A DNA stretch of 32,333 bases from Sneathiella sp. (GTDB taxonomy: Bacteria; Pseudomonadota; Alphaproteobacteria; Sneathiellales; Sneathiellaceae), in contig PAKP01000073.1 of NCBI GenBank assembly GCA_002706985.1, forward strand, positions 1 through 32,333, given 5' to 3'. Position 1 is the stretch's first letter. Every line of letters starts with the position of its first letter. A model generated the notes under the pieces. That model did no database searches and was not told the origin of the DNA. It saw nothing but the letters and a program-made list of their open reading frames with translations. Positions 16,718-25,099 of the stretch are shown here, piece after piece. Position numbers and translations under genes: made by a program.

Positions 16718-18291
16718 GCCTTGCCGAAAGCCTGGCGGTCGGGTTGTTCGCCGTCACCATCCTCAGCCTGATGGCCGGATATCCCGTTGCCTTCACGCTC
16801 GCGGGGACCGCGCTGTTCATGGGCGGTGCGGGCTGGATGCTCGGTGTTTTCGATCCTTCCCTCATGGGCGCGATCCCGTCACGGATTTTCGGCGGCGCCA
16901 TGTGGAACGAGACGCTGCTCGCGGTTCCGCTCTTCGTGTTCATGGGGATCATGCTCGAAAAATCGAAGGTCGCGGAGGAGCTGCTCGATTCCATGGGCCT
17001 GCTGTTCGGACGGCTGCGCGGCGGCCTCGGCATTTCGGTCTTTATCGTCGGTGCGCTGCTGGCCGCCTCGACCGGTATTGTCGGCGCGGCAGTCGTGACC
17101 ATGGGACTGATGTCCCTGCCGACCATGCTGAAGCGCGGCTATGATCCTCGCCTCGCGGCCGGGTCCGTCTGTGCCGCCGGGACATTGGGTCAGATTATCC
17201 CGCCCTCCATCGTGCTGATCATCCTCGGGGAGCAAATCTCCAATGCCTATATGGCGGCCCAGTCTGTGAAGGGCAACTGGTCGCCGGAGCCAGTCTCGAT
17301 CGGCGACCTGTTCGCCGGGGCGCTCGTTCCGGGTCTCTGTCTCGTCGGACTTTATATTCTGTATCAGGCTGTTATGGCCTTTTTTAAACCTGAGACATCC
17401 CCCGCTGTCCGGCCCGAGGGTTTCTCGGCGGAGATACCGAACCTGCCGCTGATGCTGATACGCTCGCTGCTGCCGCCGGTGGTGCTGATCATCGCCGTGC
17501 TCGGCTCGATCCTGATGGGGATCGCCACTCCGACCGAAGCCGCCTCTGTTGGCGCCGTCGGGGCCATCCTGCTCGCAAGCCTTAAAGGAGATCAAGAATC
17601 GAAGCTGCCCGTCTATGCCGCCGGAATATCCATTCCGCTGCTTCTGCTGCTGGCCAATCTTACCGACCTCAAGCGGATCGCGGTGGATGGGATCGGTCCG
17701 GCGGCCCTGCTCGCTTTTCTGCTGATCGCGGTGATCGTCGTCGGGCTCGTCACCGGATTGCGGCGATTACTGAAGCGCGGCATTCTTAAGGAGGTCTGCC
17801 AGTCGACCATGGAGATGACCGCCATGGTCTTCGTCATCCTGATCGGCGCGACCATATTCAGCCTGGTCTTCCGGGGGTTGGGTGGCGATGAGCTGGTCTA
17901 TCGCCTGCTAAGCGATCTGCCGGGCGGGCAGTTCGGGGCGCTGCTCGTCGTCATGATCGTGATCTTTGTTCTCGGCTTTTTCCTCGATTTCGTCGAGATC
18001 ACCTTCGTCGTGGTGCCCATCGTGGCGCCGGTCCTGCTGCTGATGGAGATCAGCCCGATCTGGCTCGGCATCATGATTGCGATGAACCTGCAGACCTCGT
18101 TCCTGACGCCACCCTTCGGATTCGCGCTTTTTTACCTGCGCGGGGTTGCTCCGCCGGAAGTGACCACCGGCATCATCTACCGGGGCGCCCTCCCCTTTGT
18201 GCTGTTGCAGCTTGTGGCGCTGGGTCTGCTTGCGGCCTTCCCGGCGCTGGCCACCTGGCTGCCGGCGACCCTGAACGGCACTTCCTATTGA
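16714..18291 (+). CDS. TRAP transporter large permease (DctM), second set
   Basis: A 525-residue permease without the C-terminal tail of its neighbour. It has GYPVAFTLAGTALF, PLFVFMGIMLEKSKVAEELLDSMG, GTLGQIIPPSIVLIILGEQ (about residues 155-173) and LQTSFLTPPFGFALFYLRGVAPPEV near the end. A central hydrophobic insert (about 305-350) is in the same place as in the first DctM. The two permeases are clearly relatives of the same subgroup. The start overlaps dctQ by four bases. It is convergent with bioY, with a stem-loop in the 43-base gap. Confidence 0.93.
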   Translation: MSLAESLAVGLFAVTILSLMAGYPVAFTLAGTALFMGGAGWMLGVFDPSLMGAIPSRIFGGAMWNETLLAVPLFVFMGIMLEKSKVAEELLDSMGLLFGRLRGGLGISVFIVGALLAASTGIVGAAVVTMGLMSLPTMLKRGYDPRLAAGSVCAAGTLGQIIPPSIVLIILGEQISNAYMAAQSVKGNWSPEPVSIGDLFAGALVPGLCLVGLYILYQAVMAFFKPETSPAVRPEGFSAEIPNLPLMLIRSLLPPVVLIIAVLGSILMGIATPTEAASVGAVGAILLASLKGDQESKLPVYAAGISIPLLLLLANLTDLKRIAVDGIGPAALLAFLLIAVIVVGLVTGLRRLLKRGILKEVCQSTMEMTAMVFVILIGATIFSLVFRGLGGDELVYRLLSDLPGGQFGALLVVMIVIFVLGFFLDFVEITFVVVPIVAPVLLLMEISPIWLGIMIAMNLQTSFLTPPFGFALFYLRGVAPPEVTTGIIYRGALPFVLLQLVALGLLAAFPALATWLPATLNGTSY

Positions 18292-18293
18292 TT

Positions 18294-18321
18294 GATGCGG
18301 AAGAGAGTCCCCTCCCGCATC
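18294..18321. terminator. Stem-loop between convergent dctM and bioY
   Basis: GATGCGG and CCGCATC form perfect 7-base arms around 14 bases, within the 43 bases between two convergent stops. There is no T-run on either side. The same GATGCGG/CCGCATC stem recurs in the terminator at 23606-23631. Confidence 0.55.
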
Positions 18322-18334
18322 GCTTGTTCAGCTA

Positions 18335-18931
18335 TTATTTGCGAAGCTTTTCGACCAGCTTGCCGACCATCGGCAAAAGGGCAACCGCCAGTGCGATCTT
18401 GACGGCAGCCCCCGCCATGAACGGATAGAGACCGGCGGCCAGCGCCTTTTCAATCCCGATGAAGGAGGAAAGCCAGGACACGCCACCGCCGAAGATCACG
18501 ACATAACCGACGACCATGGCCAGTGTTGTCTTGAAGATCGACTGTCCCCATCCCTTTTCCATCAGTGCGCCGACAAGCGCCGCCGCTGCGACAAAGGCGA
18601 AGAGGTAACCGGCGGTCGGACCCGCGAGCGAAGCCAGGCTACCGCCCCCGGCGAAAACCGGCAGGCCCATCGCCCCTTCTGCAAGATACAACGCCACCGT
18701 CGCCCCGCCGAGACGCCAGCCGTAGGTCGCTCCGATCATCGTGACGGCAAGGGTCTGCATCGTCATCGGGACCGGCCACATGGGGACTGCGATCTGCGCA
18801 GAAATTGCGATAATCATACTCCCTGCGAGAGCCAGAATGGCGAGACGGAAAAGCTTCGCCGAGCGGGATGCCTCCGCATTCGCAGTCCACAAGCTGTCAA
18901 TGAGGGGAGAGGAAGTCGATCCAACGGACAT
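18335..18931 (-). CDS. bioY: Biotin transporter S-component BioY
   Basis: A 198-residue protein with six hydrophobic segments. Family hallmarks are visible: ISAQIAVPMWPVPMTMQTLAVTMIGATYG (about residues 43-71), YLAEGAMGLPVFAGGG and GPTAGYLFAF. BioY binds biotin in the membrane; in many alphaproteobacteria it occurs without bioM and bioN, as here, and can act alone or with a shared energising module. AAAGGAA lies 7 bases before the ATG. I see no BioR-type box upstream; instead a palindrome sits inside the predicted promoter. Confidence 0.93.
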   Translation of the reverse strand: MSVGSTSSPLIDSLWTANAEASRSAKLFRLAILALAGSMIIAISAQIAVPMWPVPMTMQTLAVTMIGATYGWRLGGATVALYLAEGAMGLPVFAGGGSLASLAGPTAGYLFAFVAAAALVGALMEKGWGQSIFKTTLAMVVGYVVIFGGGVSWLSSFIGIEKALAAGLYPFMAGAAVKIALAVALLPMVGKLVEKLRK

Positions 18932-18956
18932 AAATAGTTCCTTTCATTTACTAATA

Positions 18957-19010
18957 CCCGAACGGGCAATGAAGAAACCATAATTTACCAAACGAACGTT
19001 TGCTTAGCAA
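18957..19010 (-). promoter_or_regulatory. bioY promoter with an embedded operator-like palindrome
   Basis: On the minus strand TTGCTA (19010-19005) and TAAATT (18987-18982) are 17 bases apart. The spacer is almost filled by a 14-base dyad, CAAACG and CGTTTG around two bases (18989-19002). A second small dyad with the same CGAACG core, CCCGAACGGG, lies at 18957-18966 just past the expected start of transcription. Binding to the first would block RNA polymerase, as TetR-type repressors do. Confidence 0.5.
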
Positions 19011-19089
19011 TAAAAAAGTAATATTTTTCAATAAGTTCCAGTAGAAATTTATTATTCTCTTCTGAGAATCAACGCCACATTGCCGTGGC

Positions 19090-19111
19090 CGGGCGCCAAA
19101 TCCAGCGCCCG
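19090..19111 (-). terminator. Stem-loop downstream of parC
   Basis: CGGGCGC and GCGCCCG form a perfect 7-bp stem with an 8-base loop, starting 9 bases after the parC stop. A second stem, ATTCTC/GAGAAT with a 4-base loop, follows at 19054-19069. Neither has a clear T-tract. Confidence 0.55.
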
Positions 19112-19119
19112 TCGCAAGC

Positions 19120-21348
19120 CTAGCTGAACTTGTTGCTCTTGTTGAACCCTCTGGGAGGGAGACGCCCGGCATTAGCCCGGCGGGTGTACCAGCCGGTCAG
19201 ATCCGTCTCGGTGCGGGTCCGCTCCCCGGATTTCCAGGTGAGCCCTTCTTCCTTGCTGAAGGTCTTGATATCGGACAGCCCGCCATCCTTGTAGCGCTGC
19301 AGGGTGACCCCGCGGCCGCGCGTCATCTCGCCCAGTTCCTCGAGCGCGAAGCAGTTGAGCCGCCGGTTATCGCCGATCACGGCAACGCTGTCCCCTTCCA
19401 CATCGACGCAGAAGGCCGCCTCGACATCGCCGGAGACATTGAGAACCTGCTTGCCATTCCGGGTCTGGGCGATGACGCTGTTCTCATCGACGATGAAGCC
19501 GCGCCCGTCGCTGGAGGCGACCAGCAGCTTCCTGCCCGGCCTGTGCACGAACAGCGAGACGATGTCCTGATCATTACCAAGGTCGATCATCAGCCGGACC
19601 GGCTCGCCATGGCCGCGCCCGCGCGGAAGCTTGTCGCAGCCGATGGTGTAGAAGCGGCCGTTGGTCGCAAACAGCACCAGCTTGTCCGTCGTTTCCGCTG
19701 TGATCCAGAAGCGCCCGCGGTCGCCATCCTTGTATTTCTCCGAGCCATTCTCCTCCGAATGGCCCTTGAGCGCCCGGATCCAGCCCTTCTCTGAGCAGAT
19801 AATGGTAATCGGCTCCTTCTCGATCATGGCTTCCAGCGGAATGTCGGGAAGTTCCTGCGCCTCGCCGATAAGGGTGCGGCGCTCGGAAATTTCAGGCAGC
19901 TTTTGCAGCGCCTTCTTCATCTCGCGGATTTCTTCCGAGATGGCATTCCGCTGCAATTCCTCGCTGCCGACCAGCGCCTCTAGCTCGGCCTTCTCGGCGC
20001 TCAGGGTGTCATGCTCGGTCCGGAGTTCCATTTCCTCCAGCTTGCGGAGCGAGCGCAGCCGCATGTTGAGAATAGCCTCGGCCTGGTTCTCGGTCAGCTT
20101 GAAGGTATCGATCAGGCTCTGTTTTGGATGATCCTCCTCGCGGATGATGCGGATTACCTCATCAAGATTAAGGAAGACGATGAGATAACCGTCCAGCACT
20201 TCCAGCCGCGCCTCGATCTTGCCAAGGCGGTGCCTGGAGCGGCGGATCAGCACTTCGAACCGATGATCGAGGAAGGCGAGCAAAACATCGCGCAGGCTCA
20301 TCACGCGCGGCGTCTGTGTCGCGTCCAGCACATTCATATTGAGCGAAAAGCGGTTTTCGAGATCGGTCAGGCGGAACAGACCCTGCATCAGCATCTCGGC
20401 TTCTACATTCTTGCTGCGCGGTTCCAGCACGAGGCGCACATCCTCCGCCGATTCGTCGCGCACATCCGCGAGGAAGGGAAGCTTGCGCGTCTGGATCAGT
20501 TCGGCAATCCGCTCGATCAGCTTGCTTTTCTGCACCTGATATGGAATTTCGGTGACAACGATCTGATAGGTGCCGCGCCCGAGATCTTCCACCTCCCATG
20601 TCGCCCGTTGACGGAAGCTGCCGCGCCCGGTGAGGTATGCTTCGCGGATATTCTCCGGCTTCTCCACCAACTCGCCGCCGGTCGGGAAATCCGGTCCCGG
20701 AATAAACTCGATCAGCTTGTCGATGCCCGCATTCGGGAACTTGATCAGATGCAGAAGCGCATTCGCAAGCTCGATCGCGTTATGCGGCGGGATGGAGGTG
20801 GCCATGCCAACGGCAATACCGGCGGAGCCATTGGCCAGCAGGTTCGGAAAGGCCGCCGGAAGGACGACGGGTTCCTTGTCCTCGCCATCATAGGTCGGGC
20901 GGAAATCGACCGTATCCTGATCGATATCGCGGAGCAGCATCTCGGCGATGACGGTGAGGCGCGCCTCCGTATACCGCATGGCGGCCGCGTTATCGCCGTC
21001 GATATTACCGAAGTTCCCCTGCCCCTCGACCAGCGTGTAGCGCTGCGCGAATTCCTGCGCGAGCCTTACAAGCGCGTCATAGACCGACTGATCGCCATGG
21101 GGATGATATTTACCGATGACGTCGCCGACGACACGCGCACATTTCTTGAAGCCGGAACCGGGATCCAGCTTTAGCATCCGCATGGCGTAGAGAAGGCGCC
21201 GGTGCACCGGCTTCAGCCCGTCGCGGACATCGGGAAGCGAACGGGCCATGATGGTGGACATCGCATAGGCGAGATACCGCTCGCTTATGGCGTCCTTCAG
21301 CGAGGTCGGAACGATCTCGCCGGGTTTAATCGGGGAATGGTCACTCAT
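19120..21348 (-). CDS. parC: DNA topoisomerase IV subunit A
   Basis: A 742-residue ParC. The N-terminal breakage-reunion domain starts with [36 protein letters not shown], and the active-site tyrosine is Tyr126 in [11 protein letters not shown] coiled-coil segment (about residues 410-480) follows, then a degenerate beta-pinwheel C-terminal domain. With ParE it decatenates replicated chromosomes. The length and short C-terminal domain fit ParC rather than GyrA, and no GyrA-box is seen. At the quinolone-resistance position after HPHGD the residue is Gln87 instead of the Ser of E. coli ParC. AGGGGG precedes the ATG. recO lies 42 bases upstream in the same orientation and may be co-transcribed. 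Confidence 0.95.
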   Translation of the reverse strand: MSDHSPIKPGEIVPTSLKDAISERYLAYAMSTIMARSLPDVRDGLKPVHRRLLYAMRMLKLDPGSGFKKCARVVGDVIGKYHPHGDQSVYDALVRLAQEFAQRYTLVEGQGNFGNIDGDNAAAMRYTEARLTVIAEMLLRDIDQDTVDFRPTYDGEDKEPVVLPAAFPNLLANGSAGIAVGMATSIPPHNAIELANALLHLIKFPNAGIDKLIEFIPGPDFPTGGELVEKPENIREAYLTGRGSFRQRATWEVEDLGRGTYQIVVTEIPYQVQKSKLIERIAELIQTRKLPFLADVRDESAEDVRLVLEPRSKNVEAEMLMQGLFRLTDLENRFSLNMNVLDATQTPRVMSLRDVLLAFLDHRFEVLIRRSRHRLGKIEARLEVLDGYLIVFLNLDEVIRIIREEDHPKQSLIDTFKLTENQAEAILNMRLRSLRKLEEMELRTEHDTLSAEKAELEALVGSEELQRNAISEEIREMKKALQKLPEISERRTLIGEAQELPDIPLEAMIEKEPITIICSEKGWIRALKGHSEENGSEKYKDGDRGRFWITAETTDKLVLFATNGRFYTIGCDKLPRGRGHGEPVRLMIDLGNDQDIVSLFVHRPGRKLLVASSDGRGFIVDENSVIAQTRNGKQVLNVSGDVEAAFCVDVEGDSVAVIGDNRRLNCFALEELGEMTRGRGVTLQRYKDGGLSDIKTFSKEEGLTWKSGERTRTETDLTGWYTRRANAGRLPPRGFNKSNKFS

Positions 21349-21390
21349 GCCCCCTATATACCACCTGATTTTTGTTTAAGAAGGGAAAAA

Positions 21391-22179
21391 TTAGGAGAGA
21401 TCATTTTCCGGCGATTTTTCTCTCATTTCCGGCGCAAAGCGGCGCTTCAAGGTGGCCATCATCCGCCCGCGCGCCGACAGATGCACACCGGGATGATGCT
21501 CGCCGATGAATTTCTCGATGAAATAGCCGGTGAGCGCGAGACCGTTCAGGATATCGGTGGGTGAAACCTCCTCCACGGCATCGTCATCAAGGGTCCGGGT
21601 CCGCAAGAATCCGGGAAGCGGCAGGAGTTTGTCATGATAGGGGGCGCCAGCCTCCCGGCTGACCGCCCGGCCAGATTTCGGTGAAACATAGACGAGGCCC
21701 GAAGTGGCCCCGGTCGCCGCACAGGCAGAAAAATCGAGGCCATATCCGATCTCCCCGAGCAGCCCGAGCTCCCAACGCGCCAGCAGGAGCGGCCAGATGT
21801 CCGGCGCCTCGGCCAGCGCATCGAACAACAGCAGCGTCGCCTCATAGAGCGTTGCATGGGCCTCGCGCTCCGGCAGGACGATATCAAGCAACGCCAGCGC
21901 CGAACTGCCGCCCGCCAACGCGTCCGGCGTATCGAACAGCAGGCTCGCGCGGGATTTCCGGGCCTCGACCGTGAAGGCGCCGAGCTGATCGGCAAGGCGA
22001 CTGCGCCAGGTCAGCTCCACTTCATTGCCGGGCTGCAGGATACCGCGCAGGCGGCGGCCCACCCCGCCGCGCACCAGACCAGCATAGCGCCCCTTTTCAC
22101 GGGAAAAGGCATGGATGATCACGCTGTTTTCTCCATGTTTGCGCACGCTGAGAATGAGGCCGCTGTCTGTCCATTGCAT
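21391..22179 (-). CDS. recO: DNA repair protein RecO
   Basis: A 262-residue protein with the RecO N-terminal OB fold (WTDSGLILSVRKHGENSVIIHAFSREKGRYAGLVRGG, residues 3-39). The helical C-terminal part contains LLARWELGLLGEIGYGLDFSACAATG (about 130-160). RecO loads RecA onto SSB-coated DNA with RecR in the RecFOR pathway. The zinc-binding cysteine cluster seen in some RecO proteins is not present; only Cys156 is left in that area. The start is ATG at 22179, with a poor ribosome-binding site. It is divergent from the small hypothetical gene at 22289. Confidence 0.93.
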   Translation of the reverse strand: MQWTDSGLILSVRKHGENSVIIHAFSREKGRYAGLVRGGVGRRLRGILQPGNEVELTWRSRLADQLGAFTVEARKSRASLLFDTPDALAGGSSALALLDIVLPEREAHATLYEATLLLFDALAEAPDIWPLLLARWELGLLGEIGYGLDFSACAATGATSGLVYVSPKSGRAVSREAGAPYHDKLLPLPGFLRTRTLDDDAVEEVSPTDILNGLALTGYFIEKFIGEHHPGVHLSARGRMMATLKRRFAPEMREKSPENDLS

Positions 22180-22288
22180 TTTTGAAGCCTATCAGACCGG
22201 CGCGCCGATCAGAACAGAAATCGCCCGTAATTTTCTCACAAGCCATGACCGGAGTGCGTCCCACAAGGGAAAAAAAGAGGAAGGAAAT

Positions 22289-22606
22289 ATGCCCTTGGAA
22301 ACCCACATCGCTCTGATCAGCACCATCGACAATAAAGACCTCCAGTATCAGGCGCTGGAAACCGAGGGGATTGAATGGCCATGCCCGCCGCCGGAGGTCC
22401 TCACACCTTTCAAATATCACCGCTGTAAATGCAGCGGGCCGACATCGGGCTATCAGATCGCGCTTAAATATGACGGCCTGATCTGCCGCATCGATGTGAC
22501 GGCCTGGGGAATCACTTACCGCAAATCGACGCCAACCTATCAGGACATGGAGATTATCCAGATCACCGACAACTCCCCCTACCGGCTTGAAATCGTGATG
22601 ATCTAA
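22289..22606 (+). CDS. Hypothetical 105-residue protein with paired cysteines
   Basis: I do not recognise this protein. The frame from ATG 22289 has an excellent GAGGAAGGA ribosome-binding site and normal codon use. The in-frame start at 22115 would run into recO and is not credible. The protein is soluble, with no signal peptide or membrane span. Cys32, His44, Cys46, Cys48 and Cys66 could form a metal site (HRCKC in the middle), which is speculation. The last third looks like beta strands. The gene sits alone between recO and the FNR box at 22655, which lies downstream of it and so probably does not control it. Confidence 0.7.
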   Translation: MPLETHIALISTIDNKDLQYQALETEGIEWPCPPPEVLTPFKYHRCKCSGPTSGYQIALKYDGLICRIDVTAWGITYRKSTPTYQDMEIIQITDNSPYRLEIVMI

Positions 22607-22654
22607 GCTTTCGGGGAGAGTATATTGCACCTGCGAAATAAATTGAGTAATCCC

Positions 22655-22668
22655 TTGATTCAAATCAA
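22655..22668. promoter_or_regulatory. FNR/FnrL-type binding site
   Basis: TTGATTCAAATCAA matches the FNR consensus TTGAT-N4-ATCAA at every defined position. Its centre is 79 bases before the 38-codon gene. A possible -10 (TATTAT, 22714-22719) would place the box near -64, a typical class I activation distance; a weaker -10 (CATTTG, 22691-22696) would fit the -41.5 class II position. Expression under low oxygen is the natural inference for the following gene or genes. Confidence 0.65.
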
Positions 22669-22740
22669 TGCTGCATATGCGAAATGGCGGCATTTGGGGG
22701 CCGGAAGTTGAAATATTATGACGGTTTAAAGGATAAATTC

Positions 22741-22857
22741 ATGTCCCTTCGCAGATCCAAATCACGTGGCAAACTGATGTCCCAGGCCAGAGAGGCCGCC
22801 TATATCTTTACCTTTCCGGTGCTGATGCTGATCTGGGCCGTGCAGTCCTACGCCTGA
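22741..22857 (+). CDS. Small 38-residue single-span membrane protein
   Basis: This short frame runs from ATG 22741 to TGA 22855-22857, with AAAGGA 8-13 bases upstream. The protein has a strongly basic N-terminus (LRRSKSRGK), a short amphipathic stretch and one hydrophobic span (YIFTFPVLMLIWAVQ) at the C-terminus. That is the layout of a small inner-membrane subunit or regulator with N-in topology. An in-frame ATG at 22684 would give 57 residues but has no ribosome-binding site. It lies directly downstream of the FNR box, so a role in low-oxygen respiration, such as an accessory peptide of an oxidase, is conceivable but unproven. I do not recognise a family. Confidence 0.6.
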   Translation: MSLRRSKSRGKLMSQAREAAYIFTFPVLMLIWAVQSYA

Positions 22858-22899
22858 ATTCCGAAACTGCCTCACATCTGATCTCTCCATACGTCATGA

Positions 22900-22926
22900 G
22901 GGAGACGTCCGGACCGGGCGTCTTCC
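22900..22926 (+). terminator. Hairpin between the small membrane protein and the His-rich gene
   Basis: GGGAGACG and CGTCTTCC pair over 8 positions (one G-U) with an 11-base loop, followed by TGTTTC. It may end or weaken the FNR-driven transcript before the His-rich gene, whose GGAG site is 18 bases farther on. Confidence 0.45.
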
Positions 22927-22953
22927 TGTTTCATGAAATGAATGGAGTGACTT

Positions 22954-23589
22954 ATGACAGAACTGCATGGCTACTGGCCGGCACATAGATTCACGCATTA
23001 TGTGCATCATCCGGCGCCACATCATCCGGCCCATCCCTATTCGGGCCATCCCCATTATCATCCGCCGCTTGCGCCGGTACATCCCCATTACCCGCCGCTC
23101 GCCGATCATGTGACCCATGCGGGTCCCGGTCACGATATCTACAGCTACCCGCACCCCTATGAGCGGTTCGAGCAGCATGCGCCGCATCACCACCCGGCAG
23201 CAACGCATCATGCGCATCACCATTATCATCACCACTATCACCATCATCACCGGCACCATGGTCATACGCTGCATATCCGCATGATCACGGTCAGCGAGGA
23301 TGTCACCAAGGTACAGTGGATCTGGCATGTCACGGATGAGGGTGGCACGCTCGTCAAGAGCACAACGAAAATCCATGAAACCTTCACCGAATGTATCGAG
23401 GATATCGGCCATCATGCGGAAGTAATCATCCGCAGCGCGCATAAGGATTACACAAAGAAGAGCTGGATCTGGCATGTGAGCGACCATTCCGGCAATACGG
23501 TCAAGACCTCTGCCGTCGTTCACAAATCATTTGATGAATGTATCGCGGATGTCCGCGAGCATGGAAAACCGGAGAAGATTTCGGTCTGA
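22954..23589 (+). CDS. Histidine-rich protein with two tandem WIWHV/ECI modules
   Basis: A 211-residue protein of two parts. Residues 1-110 contain 37 histidines with Pro, Tyr and Ala, ending in runs such as HHHYHHHYHHHHRHH, and look unstructured and able to bind many metal ions. Residues 119-154 and 168-203 are two copies of one module at an exact 49-residue offset: WIWHV, D, G, VK, H, F, ECI and D recur without gaps (17 of 36 identical). The strand-turn-strand-helix pattern resembles YegP/DUF1508 repeats, which is inference. There is no signal peptide. GGAG lies 7-10 bases before the ATG. A role in metal buffering or storage (Ni, Zn, Cu or Co) is a hypothesis. A hairpin separates it from the FNR-linked small gene. 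Confidence 0.85.
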   Translation: MTELHGYWPAHRFTHYVHHPAPHHPAHPYSGHPHYHPPLAPVHPHYPPLADHVTHAGPGHDIYSYPHPYERFEQHAPHHHPAATHHAHHHYHHHYHHHHRHHGHTLHIRMITVSEDVTKVQWIWHVTDEGGTLVKSTTKIHETFTECIEDIGHHAEVIIRSAHKDYTKKSWIWHVSDHSGNTVKTSAVVHKSFDECIADVREHGKPEKISV

Positions 23590-23605
23590 GGCCGGTAGAA
23601 CGGGA

Positions 23606-23631
23606 GATGCGGCGAGAAAACCCGCCGCATC
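23606..23631. terminator. Bidirectional terminator between the His-rich gene and gatB
   Basis: GATGCGGCG and CGCCGCATC form a perfect 9-bp GC-rich stem around AGAAAACC, in the 54 bases between two convergent stops. No T-tract is present. Confidence 0.65.
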
Positions 23632-23643
23632 GCGCCCTGATAC

Positions 23644-25098
23644 CTATCCGTCCAGTTTCGGTTTCAGGATGCCGGTGACGACGCCGGGATTGGCTTTGCC
23701 CTGCGTCGCCTTCATCACCTGGCCCATGAAGAAGCCGAACAGCTTGTCCTTGCCGCCGCGGTATTCGGCGACCTTGTCCGGATTGGCTGCGATCACCTCG
23801 TCAATCGCCGCCTCGATCGCGCCGGTGTCGGAGACCTGCTTGAGCCCCTTCTCCTCGACGATATCGGCAGCTTTCTTGCCGGTCTCGAACATCTCCTCGA
23901 AGACCTCCTTGGCGATCCGGTTGGAGATTGTCCCGTCCTTGATCAGGTCAATGAGCTCGCCCAACGCCTTCGCCTTGACCGGACTCTCGGCCAGCGCCTT
24001 ACCCGTGCGGTTGAGATGGCCAAAAAGCTCGCCGATCACCCAGTTGGCGGACAGCTTGGAATCGCGCCCTTCCGCGACAGCCTCGAAATATTCCGCCACT
24101 TCCTTTTCTGCGACCAGCACGCCCGCATCATAGGGCGTCAGGCCCATTTCCTCAATGAAGCGGTTCTTCTTGTCATCGGGAAGTTCCGGCAGGTCGGCGC
24201 GAATCTTCTCGATAAAGGCATCATCGAATTCCAGCGGCAACAGGTCCGGATCCGGGAAATAACGGTAGTCATGCGCCTCTTCTTTGGAACGCAGGGACCG
24301 GGTCTCTCCCTTGTCCGGATCATAGAGCCGGGTTTCCTGATCGACGGTGCCGCCCGCCTCCAGGATATCGACCTGGCGGTTAGCCTCATAGATGATTGCC
24401 TGCTGCATAAAGCGCACGGAGTTGATGTTCTTCATCTCGCAGCGCGTGCCGAACCCCTCGCCAGGCTTGCGGACCGAGACGTTAACGTCGGCGCGCATGG
24501 AGCCTTCCTCCATATTGCCATCGCAAGTACCGAGATAGCGGACGATGCTGCGGATTTTCTTCACATAGGCCGCCGCTTCCTCCGGCGAGCGCATGTCCGG
24601 CTCGGACACGATCTCCATCAGCGGCACGCCGGAACGGTTTAGATCGACAAACGTCTGGTTCGGGCTCTGGTCATGCAGGCTCTTACCCGCATCCTGCTCT
24701 AGATGCAGGCGAGTAATGCCGATTTCGCGCGTCTCTCCTTCCTTGAGGTCGATGATGATCTTTCCCTCGCCGACGATGGGCTGCAGATACTGGCTGATCT
24801 GGTAGCCCTGCGGCAGGTCGGCATAGAAATAGTTCTTGCGGTCAAAAACGGAGAATTTATTGATCTTGGCGTTAAGGCCGAGGCCGGTGCGCACGGCCTG
24901 CTCCACTGCCATCTCATTGAACACGGGCAGCATGCCCGGCATGGCCGCGTCGATGAAGGAGACCTGACTGTTCGGTTCAGCGCCATAGGCGGCGGACGAG
25001 CCCGAGAAAAGCTTCGATTTGCTGGTCACCTGCGCATGGATTTCGAGACCGATCACAACTTCCCAGTCCCCGGTGGCGCCTTGAATAATCATTCCCAT
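23644..25098 (-). CDS. gatB: Aspartyl/glutamyl-tRNA amidotransferase subunit B
   Basis: A 484-residue protein of normal GatB length. The catalytic cradle domain begins with [23 protein letters not shown], has [36 protein letters not shown] and [16 protein letters not shown]. The helical and C-terminal YqeY-like domains end with [29 protein letters not shown] sequence. GatB activates the side chain of mischarged Glu-tRNA(Gln) or Asp-tRNA(Asn) with ATP for amidation. The start at 25098 is one base after the gatA stop, with GGAGGGG inside the gatA end. A longer frame to 25338 is only overlap with gatA. It is the last gene of gatCAB. Confidence 0.96.
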   Translation of the reverse strand: MGMIIQGATGDWEVVIGLEIHAQVTSKSKLFSGSSAAYGAEPNSQVSFIDAAMPGMLPVFNEMAVEQAVRTGLGLNAKINKFSVFDRKNYFYADLPQGYQISQYLQPIVGEGKIIIDLKEGETREIGITRLHLEQDAGKSLHDQSPNQTFVDLNRSGVPLMEIVSEPDMRSPEEAAAYVKKIRSIVRYLGTCDGNMEEGSMRADVNVSVRKPGEGFGTRCEMKNINSVRFMQQAIIYEANRQVDILEAGGTVDQETRLYDPDKGETRSLRSKEEAHDYRYFPDPDLLPLEFDDAFIEKIRADLPELPDDKKNRFIEEMGLTPYDAGVLVAEKEVAEYFEAVAEGRDSKLSANWVIGELFGHLNRTGKALAESPVKAKALGELIDLIKDGTISNRIAKEVFEEMFETGKKAADIVEEKGLKQVSDTGAIEAAIDEVIAANPDKVAEYRGGKDKLFGFFMGQVMKATQGKANPGVVTGILKPKLDG

Positions 25099-25099
25099 C

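Noticed and set aside
22954..23270. CAT/CAC-rich repeats in the His-rich gene as a CRISPR or satellite array
   Set aside because: The repetition follows the reading frame (His codons) with no regular spacer; it is explained by protein composition.
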